Part shown: positions 54,099-62,460 of the stretch, piece after piece
How positions within the stretch are numbered: the first letter of the stretch is position 1
How the letters are laid out: each line of letters starts with the position of its first letter
Assembly (NCBI RefSeq): GCF_002305875.1
Contig: NZ_CP022098.1
Coordinates: forward strand, 6,448,001-6,512,000
Length of the DNA: 64,000 nt
Direction of reading: 5' to 3'
DNA from: Cystobacter fuscus
Lineage (GTDB): Bacteria; Myxococcota; Myxococcia; Myxococcales; Myxococcaceae
The notes under the pieces: generated by a model
What the model saw: only the letters and a program-made list of their open reading frames with translations
Database searches by the model: none
Told to the model about the DNA's origin: nothing
Program-made: the position numbers and the translations under genes

Positions 54099-55435
54099 AT
54101 CGACTGAGCGTGCACGACTTGAAGCCGGAGGATCTCCTTCGGCTCACCTTCATCGGAGGCTTTGACCAGCAGGCCTCAATGGAAGGAGAGCTGGAGCCCT
54201 TTCTCCAAGCGCTCGAAAAGTACGCCGATGGGTGGATGCCGGACGTTGCAGAAGGCAAGCGTCGACGCAAGTACGCTCGCGCCGCAATCTGGAAGGGTTT
54301 ACAAGAGGGGCGTGACGATGTGTTCACGAGCTTGGGATTTTATCGCACGGAGTGGCCCGCGCTGGACATGACTCTCTGGCTCTGGCTACCTCCCCGACCT
54401 CCCAAGCTGGACATTGCGGTCAACGTGCAGCCTCTCTCTTTCTTTACCGAGCAGGAGCGCTGTCACCAGGTTGTGGAGATGGTGCGCGCCTGGGCCTCTC
54501 GCTACCCGGTCAGTCATGCCAAGGCTCACAGCGCCGATGACACGGAACTGGCGGGCTCACCCCGTTTCGGACGCGACGAGAAGACTTCTCGGAAGGATGG
54601 TTTCGACAAGATCTACGAGGTCTTCTGGCTCAACGTCTTTGGTCCCAAGCTGGTGGAAACCGTCGGCCGCGAGCGGATGCTGTCCACACCAGCTCACCGG
54701 GTAGAGGAGTTGCCCAACGGCTCCGTGCTCCTGGTGACGTGGCCCACCGCGGCGGATTTCGCCAGCAAGGAGGCTCGGCTCGCCCAGGCCCGCGCCCACG
54801 CGCACCTCCGGCCGGACCTCGACTTCGACACCCTTCTGCGCTCCCTGCAGGAGCGCAGTGCCCTGCTCGCCCCCGTGCAGCCCCGCTTCCACCCGGACCT
54901 GGCCCCGCTCCTGTCGCGTGTGGTGGACCGCGCCGCCAGTCACCAGCGCCAGCGCCGGATTGCCGAGCTCAACGCGTGGCACCCCCCCGAGCCCGAGGAG
55001 TGGCGCACCGCAAACTCCGCCCTGCCCCCGGACGTGGCGGACGTGGAGCGCGCCCGCGAGCATTACCGCACCCTCGCCGAGCACCTGGTGGCGCTGCTGC
55101 ACTCGGAGGTGCCCTCCGTCTTCGCGGCGACGCCCGAGTCCCTCACCGACGCCGACTTCTACTTCTGGCGCGAGGACTTCCCCAAGAGCCGCCCAAGGCA
55201 AGCCCTCGACGCTCACGCGGTGCCCGCCATTGGCGCCTACCTGGGCGAAGTGCTGGTGCGCCACCTCGGCGGCCAGTGGATTCCGCGCCAGAAGCTCCAG
55301 GAGGCTCAGGTGCTCGTGGGCGACCGCGTCTGGTTGCCCTTCCTTCGGGCTCAGCGCTCCATGACTTCGCGCCAGGCGCTGCTCGACTACTCTCTCACCC
55401 TCCTCTTCCGCTCGGCCGAGCGGCACCGCGGCTGA
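54095..55435 (+). CDS. B2: array cytosolic partner, putative immunity protein
   Basis: 446 residues. The N-terminal 170 residues differ from the other copies (VHDLKPEDLLRLTFIGGFDQ, DVFTSLGFYRTEWPALD, LAGSPRFGRDEKTSRKDGFDKIYEVFW); this is the most divergent N-terminus of the four. From LNVFGPKLVETVGRERM onward it rejoins the common sequence, with WHPPEPEEWRTANS and FLRAQRSMTS, variants it shares in part with B3 and not with B1/B4. Translationally coupled to A2. Role inferred as neutralising the A2 C-terminal domain in the cytoplasm. Confidence 0.8.
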   Translation: MNRLSVHDLKPEDLLRLTFIGGFDQQASMEGELEPFLQALEKYADGWMPDVAEGKRRRKYARAAIWKGLQEGRDDVFTSLGFYRTEWPALDMTLWLWLPPRPPKLDIAVNVQPLSFFTEQERCHQVVEMVRAWASRYPVSHAKAHSADDTELAGSPRFGRDEKTSRKDGFDKIYEVFWLNVFGPKLVETVGRERMLSTPAHRVEELPNGSVLLVTWPTAADFASKEARLAQARAHAHLRPDLDFDTLLRSLQERSALLAPVQPRFHPDLAPLLSRVVDRAASHQRQRRIAELNAWHPPEPEEWRTANSALPPDVADVERAREHYRTLAEHLVALLHSEVPSVFAATPESLTDADFYFWREDFPKSRPRQALDAHAVPAIGAYLGEVLVRHLGGQWIPRQKLQEAQVLVGDRVWLPFLRAQRSMTSRQALLDYSLTLLFRSAERHRG

Positions 55436-55440
55436 ACAGA

Positions 55441-55488
55441 CGCCAATGCGCCAGCGCCTGCTCCAGCACGCGCGGCTCCCCCGCCACC
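55441..55488 (-). repeat. 48-bp acyltransferase-gene fragment in spacer 2
   Basis: Identical to the fragment in spacer 1 and lying at the same position relative to the B stop codon. One mismatch to 62942-62989. Confidence 0.92.
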
Positions 55489-55553
55489 TCAAGCGAATCG
55501 CTCAGGGCCATCAAGCTACCTGCTAGAGTAGGAGCCCTCTGCCAGGGGGCTTC

Positions 55554-57578
55554 ATGACGTCGCAGGTGCTCAAGTGGGCGGCACTGCTGGGGGCGGTGCT
55601 GCTCTCCACCGGTTGCGTCACGCTGGGCCCGGAGGCTGACCTGGCGAGCCCGGGCGAGGCGCCCGCGGACGTCTCCTGTGGGGGACGGAGCGTGCCCACG
55701 GGTTGGCCCGACTTCTCCGCCCACGACAGCACCGCACTCCTCGCCCCCTTCCTCACGTGCGGCTCGCCCGCGGAGTACGTCGCGCTCCAGGAGCACGTGG
55801 ACATGCCCCGGCTGGTGGAGTCGCTCACGGACTGGGATGCCGTGCGACTCGGCTCGCTGGGGCCCGTGCGTGAGGACGCCGCCGGCCTTCTCAACCGCAA
55901 GCGGCTGTCCTTCCTCCTGCAGGCCACCGACAGGTATGGCCTCGCCCATGCCGAGGTGTTCGTCCGCTACCTCCTCGACTCGGCCTATGACGAGGAGCTG
56001 CGGGAGCTTCTCTTCTGGCTGGCCCGGGACAAACGGCTGGAGACCACGCTGGGGCGCATGCCCCGGGCCCGTGCCGAGTTGGAGGCGCGCGGCCTGAAGC
56101 TCTCGGCCCGTCCGGACAGGGACTTCCAGCCTGGAGACTTGCTGCGGGGGGCGGGCCGCGCCGTCACGGACCTGCTCACCCACGAGCAGCAGAAGAATGT
56201 CTGGTACACCCACTACGCCCGGCAACGAGGCCAGCTCCCCCCGTCCTACCAGCAGGACCTCGACGAGGTGGAGTGGGAGGCGGCCAGGCAGCACTACTCG
56301 GCGGGCAACGTGCTGCTGGGCAGCGTGGACCATGCCACCTTCGGCGTGCCGCTGGGCTTCTACTACCTCGCGGCGGGGACGGGCCACGGGCTGTCCTCTC
56401 TCTCACGGGGCGAGTACGAGCAGGCCATGCGCGAGCTGACGCCCGTCGCGCTGCTGGCCACCCTGTACGTGGGGGGCAAGGGCGTACGCACCGTCTACGA
56501 GGCCCGGGGAGCAGGAGCCGGACTCCAGCGGGGACTCGAGTCGGTGCGGGGGCGGGTGAGTCTCCTCGCGGAGAGGACGAGGGAACTGCAAACACGGCTG
56601 GGCGCGGGCGAGGAGGGACTGCGAGAGCTGGCCCGCTACATCCAAGCCAGACGTGAAGCGGGCCGCTTCGTGGCCGTGGGGGGAATGGACGCCGCGCTGG
56701 CCCTGTACGAGGCCCGGGGAGAGGTGACCAGGGCGCGGCCCCTCTTGTCCAGGGCCAGGCCCGGGTCCTCGGGCTCCCCCCTGGTGCGCCAGGGCACCCT
56801 GGCCTCGCTGGTGGATGAGGGCGTCGGCCACACACCGGCGATGGTGGAGGCGAAGCTGGCGGCCGCGGAGTTGGAGGCCACGGGCCCACGCCTGCCCATG
56901 GACGTGAGGAGGCTGGAGAAGCACCGCCCGGCTCTCGACGCCCCGCCGTCCGAGGCCCGGGGCAACCCACGCTGGCGCGAGTACGTCGACTACTACGAGA
57001 AGCGCCTCAATGAGGTGAAGAAGGGCGAAGCCCTCGAGGGCCCCCTCAAGTGGGCGCCCTACGAGCGGATGCGCGCGTGGTTTGCCCGGGGACTGGCCTT
57101 CGAGCGCGACATGGTGAGGCTGCTGCGAGAGGACGCATTGAAGCCTCGGGCCGAGCGCCGCTTCCTCGGGGACTTCGACCGGCCCCGCATCGAAACGCAG
57201 GTGGGCGTGAGGAAGCCGGGCCCCGGCCTGCGCTACGCGGATGTGCTCGTCATCGAAGAGGGGGGAGTTGGCGGGCAGCCACGACGAGTGGAGACGTTCA
57301 GCTTCAAGAGCCGAAATCTCGCGCTACTAGAGGAAGAAGCAATGAAGGCGCAAATGAAGGCGGACGCGAGCGAGGCCCTACAGAATTACGGCGAGACGCT
57401 GGATATCCGTAGAGGCTCCCTCCAGTCCCTCTTACCAGGGGGCAGTGAGGTGCAGGTCCCGAGGGTCCGCCTCATCTACGAGGGGGGCGCCCTCAAGCCC
57501 ACGGATGTAAACCTGTTGAAGAGAGCCGTAAACGAAATCAAGGCAGTGGTTCCGGGAGTCGAGGTGGTGTTTCAATGA
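55554..57578 (+). CDS. A3: array lipoprotein, putative polymorphic toxin
   Basis: 674 residues with the same signal as A2 (MTSQVLKW..., lipobox LLSTGC). The body matches A4 at several variant sites: the GAGAGLQRGLESVRGR segment, VTRARPLLSRARPG and MDVRRLEKHRPALD, where A1/A2 have different residues. The tail after ETFSFKSRN is specific (LALLEEEAMKAQMKADASEA, SLLPGGSEVQVPRVRLIYEG) and ends VEVVFQ. A single Cys in the body (RARA versus RACA in the others) is lost. Overlaps B3 by four bases. Predicted lipid-anchored; function inferred as for A2. Confidence 0.8.
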   Translation: MTSQVLKWAALLGAVLLSTGCVTLGPEADLASPGEAPADVSCGGRSVPTGWPDFSAHDSTALLAPFLTCGSPAEYVALQEHVDMPRLVESLTDWDAVRLGSLGPVREDAAGLLNRKRLSFLLQATDRYGLAHAEVFVRYLLDSAYDEELRELLFWLARDKRLETTLGRMPRARAELEARGLKLSARPDRDFQPGDLLRGAGRAVTDLLTHEQQKNVWYTHYARQRGQLPPSYQQDLDEVEWEAARQHYSAGNVLLGSVDHATFGVPLGFYYLAAGTGHGLSSLSRGEYEQAMRELTPVALLATLYVGGKGVRTVYEARGAGAGLQRGLESVRGRVSLLAERTRELQTRLGAGEEGLRELARYIQARREAGRFVAVGGMDAALALYEARGEVTRARPLLSRARPGSSGSPLVRQGTLASLVDEGVGHTPAMVEAKLAAAELEATGPRLPMDVRRLEKHRPALDAPPSEARGNPRWREYVDYYEKRLNEVKKGEALEGPLKWAPYERMRAWFARGLAFERDMVRLLREDALKPRAERRFLGDFDRPRIETQVGVRKPGPGLRYADVLVIEEGGVGGQPRRVETFSFKSRNLALLEEEAMKAQMKADASEALQNYGETLDIRRGSLQSLLPGGSEVQVPRVRLIYEGGALKPTDVNLLKRAVNEIKAVVPGVEVVFQ

Positions 57579-58915
57579 AGCGGCTGAGCGTGCACGATCT
57601 GAAACCGGAGGACCGCCTCCGACTCGAGTTCGACACGGTCTTCGACCAGCAGGCGGCGCTGGAGAAACAGTTGGAGCCTTTTCTCCAGGCACTTGAAGAG
57701 CACGCCGACGAGTGGATGCCGGATGTTGTCAATGGCAAGCGGCAACGAAAATACTCTCGCCCTTCCTTCTGGAAGGCCCTTGAGGAGCGGCGCGACGGGA
57801 ACACCTCGGGTCTCGGGCTCTATCGCACCAGGTGGCCCGCGTTGGACATGTCGCTCAGTCTCTGGTTTCCACCGCTGCCCCCCAAACTAGGAATCTTCAT
57901 CAACGTGAAGCCCCTCTCCTTCTTCGCGTTGGCGGAACGCTGCCATGACTTCATTGAAATGGTGCGCGCATGGGCCTCTCATTATCCCGTCACACATGCC
58001 ATGGCTTACAGCAGTGATGACATGATACTGGCGGGCGCTCCCAATTTCGGCCGCGACGACGAGACTGAGTACCGAGACGGATTCGATAGAATTTACGAGG
58101 TATGCTGGCTCAATGTCTTTGGTCCCAAGCTGGTGGAGACAGTCGGCCGCGAGCGGATGCTGTCGACACCAGCTCACCGGGTAGAGGAGTTGCCCAATGG
58201 CTCCGTGCTCCTGGTGACGTGGCCCACCGCGGCGGATTTCGCCAGCAAGGAGGCTCGGCTCGCCCAGGCCCGTGCCCACGCCCACCTCCGGCCGGACCTC
58301 GACTTCGACACCCTTGTGCGCTCCCTGCAGGAACGCAGTGCCCTGCTCGCCCCCGTGCAGCCCCGCTTCCACCCGGACCTGGCCCCGCTCCTGTCGCGTG
58401 TGGTGGACCGCGCCGCCAGTCACCAGCGCCAGCGCCGGATTGCCGAGCTCAACGCGTGGCACCCCCCCGAGCCCGAGGAGTGGCGCCCCGCCGACTCCGC
58501 CCTGCCCCCGGACGTGGCGGACGTGGAGCGCGCCCGCGAGCATTACCGCACCCTCGCCGAGCACCTGGTGGCGCTGCTGCACTCGGAGGTGCCCTCCGTC
58601 TTCGCGGCGACGCCCGAGTCCCTCACCGACGCCGACTTCTACTTCTGGCGCGAGGACTTCCCCAAGAGCCGCCCAAGGCAAGCCCTCGACGCTCACGCGG
58701 TGCCCGCCATTGGCGCCTACCTGGGCGAAGTGCTGGTGCGCCACCTCGGCGGCCAGTGGATTCCGCGCCAGAAGCTCCAGGAGGCTCAGGTGCTCGTGGG
58801 CGACCGCGTCTGGTTGCCCTTCCTTCGGGCTCAGCGCTCCATGACTTCGCGCCAGGCGCTGCTCGACTACTCTCTCACCCTCCTCTTCCGCTCGGCCGAG
58901 CGGCACCGCGGCTGA
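57575..58915 (+). CDS. B3: array cytosolic partner, putative immunity protein
   Basis: 446 residues. The first 150 residues are copy-specific (RLEFDTVFDQQAALEKQLEP, SRPSFWKALEERRDGNTSGLG, LSLWFPPLPPKLGIFINVKP). A patch LAGAPNFGRDDETEYRDGFD is shared exactly with B1 but not with B2, so the junction between variable and constant parts differs between copies. The C-terminal 270 residues match B2 (WHPPEPEEW, FLRAQRS). Coupled to A3. Inferred to be immunity to A3. Confidence 0.8.
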   Translation: MKRLSVHDLKPEDRLRLEFDTVFDQQAALEKQLEPFLQALEEHADEWMPDVVNGKRQRKYSRPSFWKALEERRDGNTSGLGLYRTRWPALDMSLSLWFPPLPPKLGIFINVKPLSFFALAERCHDFIEMVRAWASHYPVTHAMAYSSDDMILAGAPNFGRDDETEYRDGFDRIYEVCWLNVFGPKLVETVGRERMLSTPAHRVEELPNGSVLLVTWPTAADFASKEARLAQARAHAHLRPDLDFDTLVRSLQERSALLAPVQPRFHPDLAPLLSRVVDRAASHQRQRRIAELNAWHPPEPEEWRPADSALPPDVADVERAREHYRTLAEHLVALLHSEVPSVFAATPESLTDADFYFWREDFPKSRPRQALDAHAVPAIGAYLGEVLVRHLGGQWIPRQKLQEAQVLVGDRVWLPFLRAQRSMTSRQALLDYSLTLLFRSAERHRG

Positions 58916-58920
58916 ACAGA

Positions 58921-58968
58921 CGCCAATGCGCCAGCGCCTGCTCCAGCACGCGCGGCTCCCCCGCCACC
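58921..58968 (-). repeat. 48-bp acyltransferase-gene fragment in spacer 3
   Basis: Third copy of the spacer fragment, identical to the other two. After B4 the fragment is absent; a different short sequence leads directly to the end of the complete acyltransferase gene. Confidence 0.92.
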
Positions 58969-59052
58969 TCAAGCGAATCGCTCAGGGCCATCAAGCTACC
59001 TGCTAGAGTAGGAGCCCTGTGCCAGGGGGCGTCATGACGTGGCAGGTGCTCA

Positions 59053-61083
59053 ATGCATGCTGAGGCCCGGGCGCACGGGTGGGCGGCACTGCTGGGGGTG
59101 GTGCTGCTCTCCACCGGTTGCGTCACGCTGGGCGCGGAGGCTGACCTGGGGAGCCCGGGCGAGGCGCCCGCGGACGTCTCCTGTGGGGGACGGAGCGTGC
59201 CCACGGGTTGGCCCGACTTCTCCGCCCACGACAGCACTGCACTCCTCGCCCCCTTCCTCACGTGCGGCTCGCCCGCGGAGTACGTCGCGCTCCAGGAGCA
59301 CGTGGACATGCCTCGGCTGGTGGAGTCGCTCACGGACTGGGATGCCGTGCGACTCGGCTCGCTGGGGCCCGTGCGTGAGGACGCCGCCGGCCTTCTCAAC
59401 CGCAAGCGGCTGTCCTTCCTCCTGCAGGCCACCGACAGGTATGGCCTCGCCCATGCCGAGGTGTTCGTCCGCTACCTCCTCGACTCGGCCTATGACGAGG
59501 AGCTGCGGGAGCTTCTCTTCTGGCTGGCCCGGGACAAACGGCTGGAGACCACGCTGGGGCGCATGCCCCGGGCGTGTGCCGAGTTGGAGGCGCGCGGCCT
59601 GAAGCTCTCGGCCCGTCCGGACAGGGACTTCCAGCCTGGAGACTTGCTGCGGGGGGCGGGCCGCGCCGTCACGGACCTGCTCACCCACGAGCAGCAGAAG
59701 AATGTCTGGTACACCCACTACGCCCGGCAACGAGGCCAGCTCCCCCCGTCCTACCAGCAGGACCTCGACGAGGTGGAGTGGGAGGCGGCCAGGCAGCACT
59801 ACTCGGCGGGCAACGTGCTGCTGGGCAGCGTGGACCATGCCACCTTCGGCGTGCCGCTGGGCTTCTACTACCTCGCGGCGGGGACGGGCCACGGGCTGTC
59901 CTCTCTCTCACGGGGCGAGTACGAGCAGGCCATGCGCGAGCTGACGCCCGTCGCGCTGCTGGCCACCCTGTACGTGGGGGGCAAGGGCGTACGCACCGTC
60001 TACGAGGCCCGGGGAGCAGGAGCCGGACTCCAGCGGGGACTCGAGTCGGTGCGGGGGCGGGTGAGTCTCCTCGCGGAGAGGACGAGGGAACTGCAAACAC
60101 GGCTGGGCGCGGGCGAGGAGGGACTGCGAGAGCTGGCCCGCTACATCCAAGCCAGACGTGAAGCGGGCCGCTTCGTGGCCGTGGGGGGAATGGACGCCGC
60201 GCTGGCCCTGTACGAGGCCCGGGGAGAGGTGACCAGGGCGCGGCCCCTCTTGTCCAGGGCCAGGCCCGGGTCCTCGGGCTCCCCCCTGGTGCGCCAGGGC
60301 ACCCTGGCCTCGCTGGTGGATGAGGGCGTCGGCCACACACCGGCGATGGTGGAGGCGAAGCTGGCGGCCGCGGAGTTGGAGGCCACGGGCCCACGCCTGC
60401 CCATGGACGTGAGGAGGCTGGAGAAGCACCGCCCGGCTCTCGACGCCCCGCCGTCCGAGGCCCGGGGCAACCCACGCTGGCGCGAGTACGTCGACTACTA
60501 CGAGAAGCGCCTCAATGAGGTGAAGAAGGGCGAAGCCCTCGAGGGCCCCCTCAAGTGGGCGCCCTACGAGCGGATGCGCGCGTGGTTTGCCCGGGGACTG
60601 GCCTTCGAGCGCGACATGGTGAGGCTGCTGCGAGAGGACGCATTGAAGCCTCGGGCCGAGCGCCGCTTCCTCGGGGACTTCGACCGGCCCCGCATCGAAA
60701 CGCAGGTGGGCGTGAGGAAGCCGGGCCCCGGCCTGCGCTACGCGGACGTGCTCGTCATCGAAGAGGCAGGCACTGGCGGACATCCACGTCGCGTGGAGAC
60801 GTTCAGCTTCAAGAGCCGCAACTTCTCGGAACTAGACAGCAAAGCAGTGGCAGCGCAGATGATTGAGGACGCTAGAGAAGCGCTGCGGAAGTACGGAGAG
60901 ACGCTGGACGTCCGCCGCGACTCCCTCCAACGTCTTTTCGGCGCGGCTGGCGAGGTGCCCGTCCAGCGAGTCCGCCTCGTCTACGAGGGAGGCGAACTCA
61001 AGCCCACGGCTGTAGACGCCTTGAGGACAGCCGTGAACGAAACCAAGAAAGTCGTTCCGGGAGTGGAGGTGTTGTTCCAATGA
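59053..61083 (+). CDS. A4: array lipoprotein, putative polymorphic toxin
   Basis: 676 residues. The 5' end is of the A1 type (MHAEARAHGWAALLGVVLLSTGC) because of the 25-bp insertion, while the body is of the A3 type (LQRGLESVRGR, MDVRRLEKH). It is therefore a mosaic. The tail is its own (NFSELDSKAVAAQMIEDAREAL, RRDSLQRLFGAAGEVPVQRV, ending VEVLFQ). The nine-codon leader frame starting at 59034 overlaps the real start. Intact, overlapping B4 by four bases. Same inferred role as the other A proteins. Confidence 0.8.
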   Translation: MHAEARAHGWAALLGVVLLSTGCVTLGAEADLGSPGEAPADVSCGGRSVPTGWPDFSAHDSTALLAPFLTCGSPAEYVALQEHVDMPRLVESLTDWDAVRLGSLGPVREDAAGLLNRKRLSFLLQATDRYGLAHAEVFVRYLLDSAYDEELRELLFWLARDKRLETTLGRMPRACAELEARGLKLSARPDRDFQPGDLLRGAGRAVTDLLTHEQQKNVWYTHYARQRGQLPPSYQQDLDEVEWEAARQHYSAGNVLLGSVDHATFGVPLGFYYLAAGTGHGLSSLSRGEYEQAMRELTPVALLATLYVGGKGVRTVYEARGAGAGLQRGLESVRGRVSLLAERTRELQTRLGAGEEGLRELARYIQARREAGRFVAVGGMDAALALYEARGEVTRARPLLSRARPGSSGSPLVRQGTLASLVDEGVGHTPAMVEAKLAAAELEATGPRLPMDVRRLEKHRPALDAPPSEARGNPRWREYVDYYEKRLNEVKKGEALEGPLKWAPYERMRAWFARGLAFERDMVRLLREDALKPRAERRFLGDFDRPRIETQVGVRKPGPGLRYADVLVIEEAGTGGHPRRVETFSFKSRNFSELDSKAVAAQMIEDAREALRKYGETLDVRRDSLQRLFGAAGEVPVQRVRLVYEGGELKPTAVDALRTAVNETKKVVPGVEVLFQ

Positions 61084-62420
61084 AGGTGCTGCGCATGCAC
61101 GATTTGAAGCCGGAGGACCGCCTCCTGCTCACCTTCGACGGTGCCTTCAGTCCACAAGCGACACTAGAGCACGAGCTGGCGCCGTTTCTTCAGGCGATCG
61201 AGGAGTACGCCGATGGATGGATGCCGGACGTCGTCAAAGGCAAACGGCAACGCAAGTACGCCCGCGCCGCCGTCTGGAAGTCCCTGGAAGAGGAACGCGA
61301 TGGGAACAGAACGAACCTCGGGCTCTACCGGACGGCGTGGCCCGCGTTGGACATGTGGCTCAGGCTCTGGCTCCCACCGCGAGCTTCCGAACTGGGCATC
61401 ATGCTCACAGTGAATCCGCTCTCTTTCTTCGCGGAAGCAGAGCGCTGTCACCACTTAGTAGAACTGGTGCGCACCTGGGCCTCTCGCTACCCGGTTACCT
61501 ATGCCATGGCCCACAGTACCGACGACAGAGCATTGGCGGGCGCTCCCAATTTCGGCCGCGACGACGAGACTGAGTTCCGAGACGGATTCGATAGAATTTA
61601 CGAGGTGTGCTGGCTCAACGTCTTCGGTCCCAAGCTGGTGGAAACCGTCGGCCGCGAGCGGATGCTGTCGACACCAGCTCACCGGGTAGAGGAGTTGCCC
61701 AATGGCTCCGTGCTCCTGGTGACGTGGCCCACCGCGGCGGATTTCGCCAGCAAGGAGGCTCGGCTCGCCCAGGCCCGCGCCCACGCGCACCTCCGGCCGG
61801 ACCTCGACTTCGACACCCTTTTGCGCTCCCTGCAGGAACGCAGTGCCCTGCTCGCCCCCGTGCAGCCCCGCTTCCACCCGGACCTGGCTCCGCTCCTGTC
61901 GCGTGTGGTGGACCGCGCCGCCAGTCACCAACGCCAGCGCCGGATTGCCGAGCTCAACGCGTGGCGCCCCTCCGAGCCCGAGGAGTGGCGCCCCGCCGAC
62001 TCCGCCCTGCCCCCGGACGTGGAGAATCCGGAGCGCGCCCGCGAGCATTACCGCACCCTCGCCGAGCACCTGGTGGCGCTGCTGCACTCGGAGGTGCCCT
62101 CCGTCTTCGCGGCGACGCCCGAGTCCCTCACCGACGCCGACTTCTACTTCTGGCGCGAGGACTTCCCCAAGAGCCGCCCAAGGCAAGCCCTCGACGCTCA
62201 CGCGGTGCCCGCCATTGGCGCCTACCTGGGCGAAGTGCTGGTGCGCCACCTCGGCGGCCAGTGGATTCCGCGCCAGAAGCTCCAGGAGGCTCAGGTGCTC
62301 GTGGGCGACCGCGTCTGGTTGCCCTTCCTTCGGGCTCGGCGCTCCATGACTTCGCGCCAGGCGCTGCTCGACTACTCTCTCACCCTCCTCTTCCGCTCGG
62401 CCGAGCGGCACCGCGGCTGA
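61080..62420 (+). CDS. B4: array cytosolic partner, putative immunity protein
   Basis: 446 residues, most like B1: the N-terminus begins with MHDLKPEDRLLLTFDGAFSPQ, and from YAMAHSTDDRALAGAPNFG onward it matches B1 almost exactly, including RPSEPEEWRPADS and FLRARRS. Its own variants include VENPERA where B1 has VEDVERA. Coupled to A4. After its stop the sequence no longer follows the spacer of copies 1-3, so this is the right end of the array. Confidence 0.8.
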   Translation: MKVLRMHDLKPEDRLLLTFDGAFSPQATLEHELAPFLQAIEEYADGWMPDVVKGKRQRKYARAAVWKSLEEERDGNRTNLGLYRTAWPALDMWLRLWLPPRASELGIMLTVNPLSFFAEAERCHHLVELVRTWASRYPVTYAMAHSTDDRALAGAPNFGRDDETEFRDGFDRIYEVCWLNVFGPKLVETVGRERMLSTPAHRVEELPNGSVLLVTWPTAADFASKEARLAQARAHAHLRPDLDFDTLLRSLQERSALLAPVQPRFHPDLAPLLSRVVDRAASHQRQRRIAELNAWRPSEPEEWRPADSALPPDVENPERAREHYRTLAEHLVALLHSEVPSVFAATPESLTDADFYFWREDFPKSRPRQALDAHAVPAIGAYLGEVLVRHLGGQWIPRQKLQEAQVLVGDRVWLPFLRARRSMTSRQALLDYSLTLLFRSAERHRG

Positions 62421-62424
62421 TCGT

Positions 62425-62437
62425 CCCCTTCAAGGGG
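62425..62437. terminator. Short hairpin between array end and acyltransferase gene
   Basis: CCCC-TTCAA-GGGG (62425-62437) lies between the convergent ends of B4 (62420) and the acyltransferase gene (62461). The stem is only four pairs and there is no T-tract, so terminator activity is doubtful. Confidence 0.25.
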
Positions 62438-62460
62438 AAACAGAACCTACCCGGGGCGGC

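Larger units (their letters stand above)
48487..62420 (+). repeat. Four-unit tandem repeat of a two-gene A-B cassette
   Basis: Units begin at 48487, 52039, 55519 and 58999, giving periods of 3552, 3480 and 3480 bp. The 72-bp excess of unit 1 equals a 47-bp duplication inside A1 plus a 25-bp insertion near its start; unit 4 has the same 25-bp insertion. Each unit holds a lipoprotein gene (A) and an overlapping cytosolic gene (B). Units are nearly identical outside one block of about 0.8 kb at the A/B junction. Between units lies a spacer with a 48-bp acyltransferase fragment. No transposase or integrase accompanies the array. Confidence 0.97.

Noticed and set aside
48487-62420. The regular repeats as a CRISPR array, prophage or insertion-sequence array
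   Set aside because: The repeat unit is 3.5 kb and protein-coding, there are no short palindromic repeats, cas genes, transposase, integrase or terminal inverted repeats.
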